A DNA stretch of 64,000 bases from Theocolax elegans (GCA_026168455.1 CM047426.1:82363986-82427985), one strand, 5' to 3'; counted from the stretch's first letter, positions 47,809-61,872 are shown. A program made the numbers and translations. The notes: a model not told the origin generated them from the sequence alone.

Positions 47809-48780
47809 GAAACAGTACATAAATAGTTGCCAATACCTGAATATAAAAGTCTTTATAACTTTATTTATAATTAGTGAAAAAAATTTTGGTGAAGTTATAG
47901 AATATGTGTTGTGTAATAGTTTTAATTAATGAATATATTTTTATATCGATTTTTTAATTAATGTTAATGGCTTTGAAAAGGGACGCTGTAAGAACGTTCG
48001 AAACGTAGGCAATTTTTGACATCAAACACTGTACTTAGTTCCCAGAGATCAATAAATTCATTCTCTTTTTGAACAACTTGGAACGAACAATAAATTCTTA
48101 AAATCAGCAATACCCGAATATATTTGAATATTTTACTTTCTTCAATGCATGTAATTACATATGATATGTAAAACATTAAATATGAAAAATTCTTTTCTGA
48201 ACCAAGTTGTAAAATTATTCTTAGATTGGCTAAGTGTTTGATTACCAAGCACACATATATTTGCGAAATATTATTCAAGTAAATGCAAGTTTCATTAAGA
48301 AATTTGAAAAATTCCGACTCTCAATTCATTGTCGAATTGTGAATTAAATGTGATCTTAATTGAAAGTTGATTCAAATATTTGGATCCCAGCTATATGTAC
48401 TATGCACACTGTACATAACTATGTAACTGAAATTCAAAAGTTTCCTTTAAAGAAAATTGAAACTTTTTAAAAAGCCTTAATAGCAAATGTATGGAGAGCA
48501 AGTTATGATTGAGTAAAATAACTTTCATCTAGTTAAGCAAACCTTGCAGTTAAATTATTTTGATTAAAAGTTTGATGAGCTTGAAAGCAAAATAGAAATG
48601 AGAAAGTTAACTTTTAATTCTTTTTTTAAATTTTATCATTGTTTAAGTTTTGTTAAATCTACATTAGTTATAATCATTTTCATTGCCAGCAGATAACATT
48701 AATGCATTTTACAGACGGTTTCCTTTTATTTAAGGAGTATGTAAAGTGAGAAAAAAGTAAAACGTAAATAACAAATTAAT
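47809..48780. other. AT-rich non-coding sequence
   Basis: No gene recognised. A 104-codon minus-strand frame at 47964-48278 has no family resemblance. Confidence 0.4.
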
Positions 48781-49100
48781 TTCATACGCACCGATCATTA
48801 ATAATTCAAAAATCCAAGCCGACCAGTAGAAAAAAATACAACGCGCGCTAAGTATAGTCTGTGTGTGTGTGTATAAGTAACGTCGGGGGTACGTGGAATG
48901 CTGAAAAAAAGCGAGTTATTTTTTGTCAGCGTGTGGCAGCCTCGTTAATCGAAAATACGTCGCTCCTAATTAACTTGGGGCTACGAGGTACATGTACCCG
49001 AAAGTATGCCTCTCAGCCTCTCGAAAATGAAGCTCTGCTACCAGCTTGTCATTGTCAATTTTCGACGGTTTGCGCATTCTAACGCATTCGACCGTCAACC
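48781..49100. other. Small CpG-containing island with GT repeat
   Basis: A GT run at 48860-48873 is followed by about 200 bp of less AT-rich sequence carrying a 73-codon plus-strand frame without family match. Candidate regulatory element. Confidence 0.25.
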
Positions 49101-49432
49101 ACTGTTATATCGGGTATTGTATCTCATGCACTAAACGCAATAATCCAGGAAAATAGATGCATTTTTAGGACGTGATAATAAATATTGTATACTACTGATC
49201 AGTATCGATAGGATTATTCAATCTCTGAGCCATACGTTAGATTTTTATAAATATCTAGTAATTTCTCTATGCAGACACTCGACACATCAACTTTATTATA
49301 ACAATTCTATTATTTTATTTTATATTTTTATTCTAGCTGTTTAATACTATAATCCCAAAACTTGACCTACTTCGTTTTAATATACCCTTTGTTGTGTGCG
49401 AGGTATTCGCAAAAGTCTAATTGTAAGTATCA

Positions 49433-49433
<1 letters not shown>

Positions 49434-49465
<32 letters not shown>
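49434..49465. repeat. (CT)n microsatellite
   Basis: A nearly pure CT run of about 16 units. Confidence 0.95.
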
Positions 49466-49467
<2 letters not shown>

Positions 49468-50502
49468 AATATCGAATATTAATTTATCACGGTATACATT
49501 TTTATATATAATTAATATCAATAACTGTAGCAATTATCTATTATAAATATATAATTTAAAATATTGATTTCAATTAGATTTTTATTATGCACATTAGTAG
49601 ATTTCAGAGACGGGAATAAAACTTTCCAATCGATTGCGCGATGAAATTAAAGTTTAATTTTTTTCTCTCAAATAAGGTTTAAGATTTATGAAATATTAAT
49701 TTTAAGTGGAGAGAAAATTGTATGAAGTTTCGATTCGCAATATACATATATGTATACATATAATAATGCATAACGTTTTATTAATAAAAATTGTAATAAT
49801 GACTAACATATATATTTGTATGTGTGTATATATAAATTTAAATAAAGTTAAGTGTAATTAAAGAGAAGGTTTTATTATATTATCTAGGAAGCACTACAAA
49901 ATAATTCAGAAACTAATATAACAAGCAATATTACTAAAAACTGAATGAACAATTGGACCATTTCACGAGATGAATTTGCATTACCATCCGATATTTGAGT
50001 ATGAAATTTAATTAAGTAGGTTGTATGTATAGTTATTTGTAGAGATAATTAATTTTACGCCAAATTTAGTCGACAGAGATTGAAATTAGATTTAGAACAA
50101 ATTTTTCATTAAATTTATCGAGCGATAATTGATTTTGTTTATTCGTGTAAGTAGATATTAAGAGAATAAGGAAAGTTTGTTTTTAATTTGTTTACGAGTA
50201 CAGTTAATTATACATAATTTGTTAGTTACTGAATGATCACTAAATTTCCCAATAATTTATATTAATTTGAGTGTTTGTTTGTGAAGTTGCAGTATGTACC
50301 TTTTGAACCGATACTACTAACAATTAGCCACGTTAACATAATTAACAATAACAAACCTATAACAGTTAAAAAAGTAGAATCATGTCAAAAAGAGGATCCT
50401 TTTATCTGGTAGTTAACCGTCAAGAGTGAAAATTCGCGAGACCAGTGGTACAAGAAATACTTAATTGTAAAGGATTGTGGGAAGTAGAGGAAGAATAAGC
50501 AC

Positions 50503-50558
50503 GAGAAGAAGAAGGAGGAGGAGAAGAAGAAGAAGTAGTAGTAGAAGAAGAAGAAGAG
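50503..50558. repeat. (GAA/GGA/GTA)n trinucleotide tract
   Basis: Purine-rich trinucleotides, mostly GAA with GGA and GTA blocks. On the minus strand it is a TTC run. Translated frames are low complexity. Confidence 0.9.
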
Positions 50559-51720
50559 TCAGCTTCCGTCGGAGTCCGCACGACTATGGAAATGAGATCC
50601 TGACATTAAGTGCGCGACAATTTCGCGCCCGCGCGTAGACTCCGCCAACTGTTGCCTGGTTTCGCTACTTCCGTTAGGAGATAAAAATGATGAGGGACGT
50701 GTAATACTTAAAAAGGAAGTGGGAAATTCATGAATTTGAAGGATTTGCTTTTCGTTATTACATTGATACAATTCAAATGTGTACTATTTATTTAGACTTA
50801 TTTCTTAAACCAATGAGGTGCTACTCTGTCAATATATTAAAATTTATTTACAATATATTGTACACTTATATATTGTACACTTGTTAGCCTGATACTGAAC
50901 TATAAAGTTAAAATGATATAGGTATATATAACAAATAAACAAAATTAATACAAATGAGATCACTGAAGTGAGATTACAAAGATGAGTGTAAAAATGAGAA
51001 TTATAGAATAATAGTTCATGCGTAAAGACTTATTTTACACTACCTAACCTACATTGAAATTTAATTAAGTCATTAATATAGTAATAGTAATTAAAAAATG
51101 ATGGAGCAGTGAAGCTGAAGTAAACTTAAGCCGCATTAAATTATTATTAATATTTTTATATCAATAATTATATGGTACACATAATGGAATCCTTATATTT
51201 TTATAGATTTTTATTGAGGATTGAAATAATTTTATCGAAAATTGTAATATTTATAACAGCCAGGCTTAAAAAGTTGGATACGGTGAAAATTTAAGATTTG
51301 TATACGCATTTATCTAGATGGAACTATGTGATAAGCAAAATATTTGTAAAAATAGCAAGTAAGATTTATACGAGCACTTAACCAGATTTGGTAGATTTTT
51401 ATTGTCATATGCGTTCGGAAAGCTTTAAAAGACTCGCATTACTGCACCGATCTTACGACAGTAGATTTTATGGTTTTATTTTTATTATAAAGCGTTTTAC
51501 GACTTGAACAGATTTCGAACCTTTTTGAAATTCTTATCAAGCAATAATTTTAAAAAATTTATTCTATTGTTACTTATACATTCCTCTAATATTTTCTTAA
51601 TTATTTATCTCTAAATATAATGCAATTATAATTATATAGTACTTACATAAGTTCCTGTATTTATCCATATTTGTATAGCTTTTAAATTAAAAAAAATTAT
51701 TATTCGTTAAGAGAAGTATC

Positions 51721-52780
51721 CCAAAGCGTTCGGATACCGACAAAATATTTAAGCAAAAAATTGACGTCCTATATCGTGTTGAGTATCATTCGACACTCGC
51801 AACGAACACGAGAATTTTCGTTTTTTTACCTACACCCGTCATAAAGTGAGGCTATTCCCATTGAGGAATAACGTACATATATACTTACATAGGCGCGTGG
51901 ACGTTCGAGAGAGATTCCGAGATTTTTTTTCCCGCCCGTTCGATGACAACCAAAGCGTCGAATAAACCTGTGGAAATAAAAGAGCGGCGTACGTCGGGTT
52001 CACAATCAACGCGCGCGTGAACTAGTTCATCTACCACCGAAGAGAAGGGATTATTTCGTTTTTTAAGCTTTGAAACCCACAACTGGCTTGATTTCTTCCT
52101 CTCTCTAACATTTTTTTACTAACGACTTGTGTGTTTTGTTGTTTTGTTCTTTTGATACCCAATTGTCAGTTACAAAGTATCGCGAATTATGTTTTTATGG
52201 AAACAGTTATCAAATTATTGAAATTATTGGTAAGTATCGAAAATTGGCAAAAAGAGGGGAGAAACAATGGACATAAATAGATGATTGAAGGGACGTTTGT
52301 CTCTAAATAATTAAAAATAAATTTTCTTCGATATAAAGGTTATTTTCCATTTAAGGTATATTGAAATAGGATACTGATCGAATACGTGCGGTAAATTGAT
52401 AAACGTACATCTAGACGAAGAGAGAGCTGGCACAGACATAGATTTAGGTGTAATAGTGAAAATTCGGCAACAAGTATATATAGCTATTGGATTTTGGAGG
52501 CTTGGATGGATATATATTTGCCGATAAGTACGGGCCTTTATAGAGAATCCCGTAGGCCGGTATTCGTTAGTGTGCTTTTCCGCTAATGCTCCGATTGCGG
52601 AAACCGGCACGAGTATTCATCGCTGTATATTCGCGGTCGGTTTCATCGACTGTCCTCGCAATATAATTAATTCGCCCTCGCGGCGATTTATAACGAAATT
52701 ATATGTGTCGGATTTCATGTCAAGTGTCCGCAAAGTAACTCAATCAATAATACCCTTGTTTCATACAATTTCAAATATCT
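51721..52780. other. Two CpG-containing islands, function unknown
   Basis: 51880-52080 and 52480-52720 are less AT-rich. On the minus strand the first contains an acceptor-like TTTCCACAG with an open frame after it, but the residues match no known protein. Possible non-coding exon or enhancer. Confidence 0.25.
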
Positions 52781-55133
52781 GATTATGTATAATTTAATAG
52801 TTTTAAGAATTATATCTACAAGTTATCCAGATATACCGAATTTTTATCTTGTACTATTTAACTTTATTTTACGTTTACACTTGTATTTTACTACTACATA
52901 AAATAATATTTAATAATGTTTTCGTTCGATTTTGCTGAAATAGAAATTAATCCTGCAAGAGACTAGAAAAAATTGTTAAAACGCATGAGCAGGTGAAAGA
53001 TAAGCGATATTGTACAGAAAGTTCTAAAAGTCGAAATCGATCAAATGTTCATATTTTCCGTGCAAAAATTCTAAATTTTTTAATTGTTTGAAAAATATAT
53101 TAATTATTACCAAAACAAAGAGAACTCTGCTCTATGTGTGAGTATAGTTTATCACTGCGAGTAAAATTTTATTTAATTATGTTTGTTCATTTATTCATTA
53201 GATTCGTAGATTTAAAGCATTTCAACCATAAAACTACACACGTAATTTTAAAAACAATTAATCTAATGAACTCGGGTAAAAGTTTAGTGAATTAAAAAAA
53301 TCGTAATTATTTAAATAAAGTTAATTTTATTTCAAGTAAACATTTATTTAAATCTACGTAATATTTATTTAATTAAATATTTAGTCAAATACGTCACGCA
53401 TCGAAATATTTTGTACAAAGTCACTTTACTGTTAATTTTTTTCTGTAATACAATGAGTATAATTAATTAAAACTTAACAAAGATGTATTTTAGTTTGGGC
53501 GAAAATTAAGGCATTTTTATTAGAATTAACATTCCGAGAATTGTGAGGGCTTGACAATTTAGTAAGATTATTTTTGGTATTAATAATAAAATGATGATTT
53601 AAAAGTCATGCAAGTATTATTCTAATAAGTGTAGTATTTAAATACATAATTTTAGATATAATAATGAACATAATTTTAATACGTGTGATGATACGTTTTA
53701 ACTAATTCAGGTCAAATAAGGAAAAGAAATATCGTACTGTAATCAATGAAAATTGTAGATAATCAATGAGGAATCTTAGACGTAGTCAATAATGCAATTT
53801 CCCAGATATTAATAATAATATACATTTTTATCACACGGTTCCACCAACCGTATAGTAGTAAACAAAGAGTAAAACAGCCTTCTTGAATTTAAAATTGAGT
53901 TTTGGTTTGGAAAGACCGATAAATTTAGTTTATACATTTTATACCAAATGATCAATTTATTTATATTATCTTTAGATAGGTTAATACTAATAATTATTTG
54001 AATTTCGTAATTTAAAAGTCTATTTTTTGTGTATCCTTATATCTTAATAACGAAAAATAATAAAAATATAATTTTATATCTTTCTGTAAAACTCAAAGAC
54101 TTAAAACTGACGTGATTCAATTTCATGAAAAATATTAAATTTGCGTAAAATGTGTCACCGAAGCAAAATTAGATTAATATTGAGTCAGCGAAACGTTTAG
54201 TCAAATATTAAAATTTACTCAGTCTTACTAAAAATTAGGATTCTGTCAAAAATAAAGTATCTTGTTATCGAGTGCATACCATTGACACGTGTGTATCGAA
54301 TCTGTAGATAAAGAAAACTATTCGTTCTCACCAACAGACGCGAATTAAAAAACGATATCTGTTAACAACATTTAGCTTTAAACAGCTGATTTGATCGTGA
54401 CAAATTGTGTCACAGTAATAATGACACTTTAAATGCGACAAATGAGAAATTATAATGAATTACAATTTGAGAATAATAAAGGAGTTGAAATAAGTATAAA
54501 ATACTCAAATTAAATTAGACTGAAATTATTCGAATAATAAGAATGTACAGTGCAGATTAGACGAGCAGACGAAAGTAAAGCCTTGTAACGTGTGCACGCC
54601 TTTTTAAATACGCGTAAGCTGTACCCATTTACACGGAAATAATTTTGGCGAATTTCTTCCTCATTTCAATTAATATAACCTAAAACGCAAATGATTTTGC
54701 AGATTTTGCGACTTCTTTCGCAGTCTGATGGTCATGATATCGGTGTTTTACGCATGTATTACCTCTTTGGTAAAGGTGAAAAAAGTTTTTCCGGTGAATT
54801 AAATCACGGCCTTAGGTAAAAGGGTAGGGCGTACCCAGGCATTAAGTAATATATCGCAAGGCGTGTATGAAAATCTTACACATGAAATTAATTTCTTTTA
54901 TTAATTTTCGCATTGATTTCCCCTCAGTTTCTATACTCATAATCATGTAACGCCAACATTTGTTTCAAATTCGAGGTATTGCATAAGGAATCTTATTCAC
55001 GATTACAATTTAGTCACTTGTCGCTTCGCGTTTTGAAAATTAAGATGCCTAATACTCGAACCGCGTGATGCGACTCGCTTTGAACTGACATGCATAATAT
55101 TTGTTGCAAAAGGAACTAATATGTCAATATTAC
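52781..55133. other. AT-rich non-coding sequence
   Basis: No gene recognised. A modest composition change occurs around 54560-54860. Confidence 0.4.
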
Positions 55134-56916
55134 TAACAAGGAGAGTGTCACATCTCCGGGAAACGGATTTTTACTAAACTCTAAGATATGTTTAAATACT
55201 ATAAAAATATGAGAAAAGCCGGAGTCCCAGATTTTTTAACGCTCTTTTTTATAACAAATATAAGTAAATAACAAAAAATTTCGCCAAAAAAAGCCTTCAC
55301 ATTTTATTACGTATAACTCAAAAACAAATAAAGATAAATGCTTAAACTTAAATTTGATTTGGTCTAAAATTATGAAAAAAATAAAAATAAGAAGACAATT
55401 TGTCTGAAAAATCAGTAAATTTTATAATTCAAAATAGTTATCAAAATATCGTTAAATTCGTGTTCCTTTTATGACTTTCGACCAAATCAAGATATTTAAG
55501 CTTCTTTTTAGGCACGATCGCTACACGGGAGGGACTTTTATCTTTTATTTATTTTTATCATCGCAAAATGTGTGATGCATCAGAATACACTAGGTAATGG
55601 GTTGTAAGAGAAATTTATGCGTATTAGAACTGATTTGAGGCCCTCCCTAAAATATATGTATGAATGTATATGTATGTATGTAATCATGTATCTAAGATTA
55701 CTCAGTCAATTTTTGACCGATTTATTTAAGATTTACAGGGTAACTTCATCAAAATGTAATTAGATAATAGTCCTATTATTAGATACATAGCACAAACAGT
55801 TAAAGATATAGCATTATTTTTAATTTCTTAGAAATGGTATTAATCATACATAAAAACTTTATACGGACGAATGTTTGTCCAAAAATAAGAAAACTTTTTG
55901 CTATTGTACACTTTACGTTCAGAATAATATTTTCAAAGATAAATAGAGAAATTACAACAAAATAAATTTAACGTTCGGTGATAATTTATAATATAATTAT
56001 CGGTCCTCCCGAACTAAATGCTTTATTTTTGGAATAAAGCAGGCTCATTATACCCTTTGTCCACTATGGTTGGTGGAATTTCCCAGAGTAACGGCTTTTT
56101 TCAAAAAGTAAAACAAAAAATTAAAGGTGTTTCGTCCTCGATCCCCAGTTTGGACTCTTCAGTAAGAAGTTCATCTTGCGACAGGCGTCTAAGGTATGAT
56201 CTCCAGTTCCTTACTGAGGAGTCCAAACTGGGTTAAAACAAAAAACTTAATTTTTTGTTTTAATTTTTGAAAAAGGCCGTTACTCTGGGAAATTCCACCA
56301 ACCATAGTGGAAAAAGGGTATAATGGGCCTGCTTTATTTAAAAAATAAAGCATTTAGTTCGGGAGGACCGATAATTATATTATAAATAGAGAAAAACGGT
56401 CAAAATAACGAGAAAAGCACATAATTTGAAGTTATGTTTTTATTATTATCTCTTATGATGTACATTATATTTTGTAATTTTAGGCAAAAAATCCCGAAGT
56501 TTGAAAAAATTAATAAAAGTTGAATTGTTGAGTCAGGTATTTTACCCAATACTCACAAACGGTTCGAGTGCGAAGCGCGAGCTTTACATGGTCGTGTCTA
56601 ATATGCAAAAACCCAAACCTTTTCTAGAGCTTTTCAAGATCTACAGCTCCGAAGCGGCGAGCTAGTTCTCATCCAATCACTTGATCTCAGCTTTCTTTTG
56701 AACTTAGGTTTGAGTATTTATCTGTATTTGTTTTTGAGTTATAAGCGATCAAAGTAATGAGCTTTTTAGCGAAATTTTTCGTTTTTTATTTATATTTATC
56801 GTAAAAAAGAGCGTTAGAGTCTAAAACTCCGGCTTTCTTTATATTTTTGTAGTAGTAAACATATCCTAGAATTTGGTAAAGATCCATTTCCCGGAGATGT
56901 GACACTCTCCTGGTAA
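55134..56916. mobile_element. Foldback DNA element, family member 1 (1777 bp), with nested palindromic insert
   Basis: TAA at 55134-55136 and 56914-56916 flanks a 1777-bp element. It begins CAAGGAGAGTGTCACATCTC and continues CGGGAAACGG; the right end carries the inverted complement with one early mismatch. Inverted arms are readable over about 200 bp each (55137-55375 and about 56700-56913), sharing the complement of AACTCAAAAACAAATA and the AAAGCCGGAGT segment. The same termini occur at 61187-61869. No transposase frame is present, so it is non-autonomous. A 3-bp TAA target duplication is compatible with PIF/Harbinger-like transposition, which is inference. The centre holds a separate 369-bp palindrome, listed next. 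Confidence 0.85.
55993..56377. mobile_element. Nested 369-bp palindromic element with 8-bp flanking repeats
   Basis: Arms starting CGGTCCTCCCGAACTAAATG at 56001 and ending in the complement at 56369 are nearly identical over about 170 bp, with a loop of roughly 35 nt near 56170-56205. ATAATTAT flanks both sides (55993-56000 and 56370-56377) and would be an 8-bp target duplication of hAT-like size. The target is itself palindromic, so inverted similarity extends to 55984-56386. A 72-codon frame at 56018-56236 is a by-product of the palindrome. Confidence 0.75.
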
Positions 56917-59900
56917 AAATATAAGTGTACTAGATTGTTAATAATTTTTGTATCTAGCATCTACATCCGCAACAGTAAAGGAATAACGAGTTTCTAAAAA
57001 TTGAAAAATTCAAGCTATTGATTTAGTTTATTTAGGAAACAATATCTTTGTAAAGTCTGAGCTATTAGGGGGTTGTAGACGAGCAAGAAGAACGACACCA
57101 AGTGATTCAATGCAATGTGCAGAATCTCCGAGGTCGTATAACAGTCGCCGTGGCTTTTCTTTACGAGGCGTTCGTTCGAGGGTTGCGCGCAAATTCACGT
57201 TCGCCAAAAGTAGATTATCCTAAGATCGTTCTTATCGTCTTTATACCGCGCCGTACACGAGTTCTGGTTTCTTTCTCTTTTTTTTTATTTTACACTGCCA
57301 GTCTTAAATGAGCCCTTTCTAGACCTACATTTCTCATCTTCATCCTTTTCCTTTGCGCCCTTACACACTCAAAAGCCGTTTCTTTAGTCGTCGTTACCTT
57401 GCGCTTATATGTATGGAATTTTGTTTCATCCCTTTACCTTTGTGAACTTTGAATTCATTTTTCTTCTATGTTTAAAGGATGAGAAGTGACTTTTAGGTGT
57501 AGCGTAAAGAGAACACAAATAAATTTAATTATTTTTGAAGATTTAAATTGTTAAATCTACATTTATTGTTAAAACTTGATAACAGAAATAGCGAATTAAC
57601 AAACTTTTATCAAATTCTTTGTTTCAAAAAATAAAAATATGTTAACGAACAATATAATAGTAGTTCAAAATATCAATGTATAACTACGTAAACGTTGTAT
57701 TAAAGATTATATAGAAAATACAAAATTTTTAATAATCTAATCAAAAAGAAAATTTTCTTCTGTATAATTCAATATTGGAATATTTCGATGAAAAGAGAAT
57801 CGAAGTCTGGGTATATGAGGGATCCCCAAAAATTTGTCTCCATAATCATACATCCTTCCATCGACTATCCTTCTGACAACCCTAAAACGATCGAGAAATC
57901 CTCTAGTCGGAATTTATTTGAATAATGGATGCATAAGAAAATGATTATTTAATACTTCGAGTAAGGCAAGCCGAAGGAATTGTAACGTAAATGAGCAAGA
58001 GGTTATCGGCAAATTAAATCTGACTACAAGCTACATCGCTTGTGTGCGGATGAGAAGATATCTGTGCGCATTTTGTGTATACACGAATTTATTGCTAATT
58101 GATTGTTCTAAGACAGGTATGAGATTAGGTGAGATAGGTAAAGATTTAATTTTCTTAAACTACGTGGGGTCAGGTATATTGACGTAGATACGACCCTAAA
58201 GTTTTATATTGCTGCCGGTTAATCGTTTTTTCGTATACAAGCTAAAGTGTACAGTATTTACAAAAAAAAAGCTTTTTGTAAAGCATATCAATATCGATTT
58301 AATAGTTCATTTTGCACGTGGATATTTTAAGAATAAATTAAAGAATTTATGTTTTTGATATTATTAGATTGCACCTAATTGCATTAACTGATGTAACATT
58401 AAACTGAGCAGTCACTCTAAGTATTTACAAGTATATACAGCGTTTCCGCCGTAGTAGCCTAAGTAAACAAATTTATTTTTTGTGTATAGAAATGATTCGT
58501 TTTTTCGTAATGATTACTGTTTAATTTACACATATAGTGCGATATATAACATTTTAAAAACTCGTAAATACATTATGTCTTTACAGATTTTCTTAAAAAT
58601 CTAAGAATTCAAAAAATTTAAGTGTATCTTAATAAATATTTTTCACGAAAGAATATTATATGATAATTGATTTGGTTATATGTTAAGTATAGATTATAAA
58701 TCGAACGTGTAAAAGATATCAAATGCGTTATTATTTTCCAAGACCTTATAGATATGAACGTACTTTATCAATCGGATGATTAACTCCTTGTTTCTCGACA
58801 ATATTGTAATTATGATTAGTGCAAATCTTTTTTCCAGGGAATCTTATTTATGCGCTTAAGAAGAATTCACAAGTATAAAATTTTAATTTATATCTAACTA
58901 ATACTGTTTTGATGACATAGTTTTATCTAATACTGTGTGCTCATTATAGTAGATTAGCAATATAAATCATTTATTTGTAAATAATAGATACCCATAAAAT
59001 ATATTATATGATATTTTTGTGCTTTTTTACTCGTCCATATATAGTTTTAAAGCATTATATTCTTATAAGAAATATATGTAACATTATCATTATCTCACTA
59101 ATTTTGTTCGAGAGAAAATCTTAAAAAATTATTCTATTATAGTCAAACCTGAGTCACTCAGTTTTAACTCGAATCCAATGATTTTTCACTGTAACGAATT
59201 CAGAGAAATTACAGTTCTATTTATTAGATTTATAAAATATTTCTTGTTTTTATGCCAAAACTACTTAATACGCTTGATAGATAAAATGTACATCAACACC
59301 TTTAAATTAACGAAATCAAAAGATTAAGTACATAATCAATCATAATGTTCTGTCAATTGCAAAATTACAATGACAAATTAAGATTACGAATGTTGTATAA
59401 CTGGGTTTGTTAAATTGTAATCGCAAATTTCATTAACTCGTTTTTATTCTAGTTTATGTCTAAATATACAAAAGAGATTGTCAAATTAAAAGCTATTGCT
59501 TATCAAACAATAATTAATAATTAGCTCCATACTCTGCTAATCAAAAATAATTCTTTTTTCAATAATCCTAATGAAATTCACTATGGCAAAAAATACATGA
59601 GTATTCTGCTGGAAATTTAAATTTTTAATCTTTTAAACAAGAAAAATATTTATTTTCAACATGTATTTAAAAAAGTAGTTTATATTTTAAATTGATAGCG
59701 TTTAAAGTCGTACATATGTAAAAAATTGAATATTTGGTATATGTAAAAGAGATTAAAGGGATATCAAACCCATTAAAATATTAAAAATTAAAAATCTACA
59801 AAAATTCACAAAGAAAATTTTAAATAATTGGAAGAAGCGGGTGACACGGTTAAAAAGAAGTAGTTCCTTAAATACAGTTAATAATTATAAATAATAATGA

Positions 59901-61183
59901 TATTTAAATTAATTAAAAAAATTGTTATTTAAGTTCATCAGTTGCTTAATGTAAACGTAATAATCTAACGACTACAATTACAGTAAACTCTATTATATGC
60001 ATAATATATAAATAAATAAACTGAATGAGTAAATTTACGGTTCGACGTCTCCTTAAATAATAGTAGAGTAGATTAAATCTAAGGTAAGAGAAAATGTAGT
60101 CTTTTTAATCTTGTACGTATAATTTGGCATACAGTATATACTTGGGCGTTATAGTGACACGATCGAAACTAAAGCTTTACCGCACGTTTCAACGGCAACA
60201 GAATTTATAGATACGATGAGGGTGCGCTGTGAATTTTCGATCGCTACTTAAGGGTAAGAACCTCGGTAAAGACGGTAGATTCTCGTTTTAAAAATCACTG
60301 CATACCTATATTGTTTATTCAAAGTAATAAATCTACTTGCTTTCTATTTAAATAACGACTGGAAAACTGTTACACACGCATTATAACAGGTGGAGAATAA
60401 TTTTTTTTTCATTTTTCATTGTATTTATTTTTTTAAACTATAGTGTTATAACTAAATGCATTCCAGAAGTATTTGCATATACATTTTCAATATAGACACT
60501 ATACTTTGAGTGTGGATTATATTTAATTAAACTGTCAATAAGAAACTGAGACATAAATTGTGACATTACAATTTTGAAAATGTATAATATATAAATAAAT
60601 TGTGAGAATTAACATCTAATACTCAGACGACTGAATGCTGTAATGATGCCGTAGAAGTCGATGGCCATAAGGTATCAAGTCAGGGACCGTTCCTAATGTA
60701 TATTTCGTCAGTATAGTAGGAGCCCCGGTCTTTTAATTGTAACTTTCCTTGAATGTTTCTTTTACATTTAGTTGCATTTTCATAAAATTTCAAATTATAA
60801 ATTCGGCATGAGCCATATTTCAAGTGATGGAATCAAATCCATCGGTTTAATTTATATTTATTTTTTTCAAGTATTATTTCCGTCAATAAAAATAACGTCA
60901 CCAATAACGTACATTAATTTTAAGGAATAATGAAAAAACGTTTGGTCTAGCAATATGTAGTGTTGTATTTAAGGTACGTTAATGAGAGATGTTACTAGAT
61001 TTCTCATTAGTGAAGTATACACGTTTTCTAAATTCGCGAAATAGAGAAGCTCTAATAATAGGCATAAATGTGCGTTTCCGCGGACCAAGGAAAGTATTAG
61101 AGTTTTGATAGCAAATCTATCTATCGGGAAAGAAGAAAATGCACAAAATGTATAGGCATACTGCGCTCGACTGTTGGTTCATC
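56917..61183. other. AT-rich non-coding sequence with one small island
   Basis: 57060-57290 is GC-richer with several CpGs and a 69-codon frame of no known family. 60630-60740 has a mixed-composition block with a possible hairpin. Otherwise AT-rich and featureless. Confidence 0.4.
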
Positions 61184-61872
61184 TAACAAGGAGAGTACAT
61201 GTACTCCGGGAAACGGACTTCTTATCCTAACTTTTACAAATCTTTCGTAATATATAAAGATATGAAGAAAGTTGAGTTATTGTTGTCCAATGGCCACTTT
61301 TACGAAAGTTATACGACATTTAATAATAATTGCAATAAAAACTACTTCCACTTCAATGGCTTATAAGTCTAAAACAAAAGGTAGACACTTGAACCAAAAA
61401 CCAGAAGAAAGTTGAGATCAAATACATGCGATTCAAAATAAAGCTCAAAACGATCAATTTGGAGCAGTACATATGAAGAAATTAAAAATAATAAAAAATA
61501 AAAAAAACAAAAAATTGAAGTAATTTAGGCTCAAAAAATGAATAAATTATTATTAAAATATCTTCAATTTCTTATTTTTTCCAAATCTTTACTCCAAATT
61601 TACCGATTTAAGCTTCTTTTTTTTTAAATCACATGAATTTGATCTTAACTTTCTTCTGGTTTTTGATTTAAACGTCTACCTTTTGTTTTATGCTTATAAG
61701 CGATTGAAGTGGAAGTAATTTTCATTGAAATTATTATTAGATGTCGAATAACTTTCGTCAATGTAGCCATTGGCAAGCAAAAACTTGGGTTTCTTCATAT
61801 TTCTACATTATAACAGATATCCCAAAGTTAGGATAAGATTCGTTTCCCGGAGTGCGTGCACTTCTCTTGTAA
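61184..61872. mobile_element. Foldback DNA element, family member 2 (683 bp)
   Basis: TAA at 61184-61186 and 61870-61872 flanks an element beginning CAAGGAGAGTACATGTACTC and continuing CGGGAAACGGA. It ends with the inverted counterpart, CGTTTCCCGGAGTGC through CTTCTCTTG. Arms of about 250 bp pair imperfectly across a centre near 61530, for example AACTTTCTTCTGGTTTTTGA on the right against its complement at about 61400-61420. Termini and part of the interior (a TTTAAGCTTCTTTTT stretch) match member 1. There is no coding capacity. Confidence 0.85.

Larger units (their letters stand above)
49101..51720. other. AT-rich non-coding sequence with CT and GAA repeats
   Basis: Holds the CT tract at 49434-49465 and the GAA tract at 50503-50558. 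A short CpG patch follows the latter at 50560-50680. No coding exon recognised. Confidence 0.4.

Noticed and set aside
56018..56236. 72-codon plus-strand frame
   Set aside because: Lies wholly within the arm and loop of a 369-bp palindrome; no protein family.
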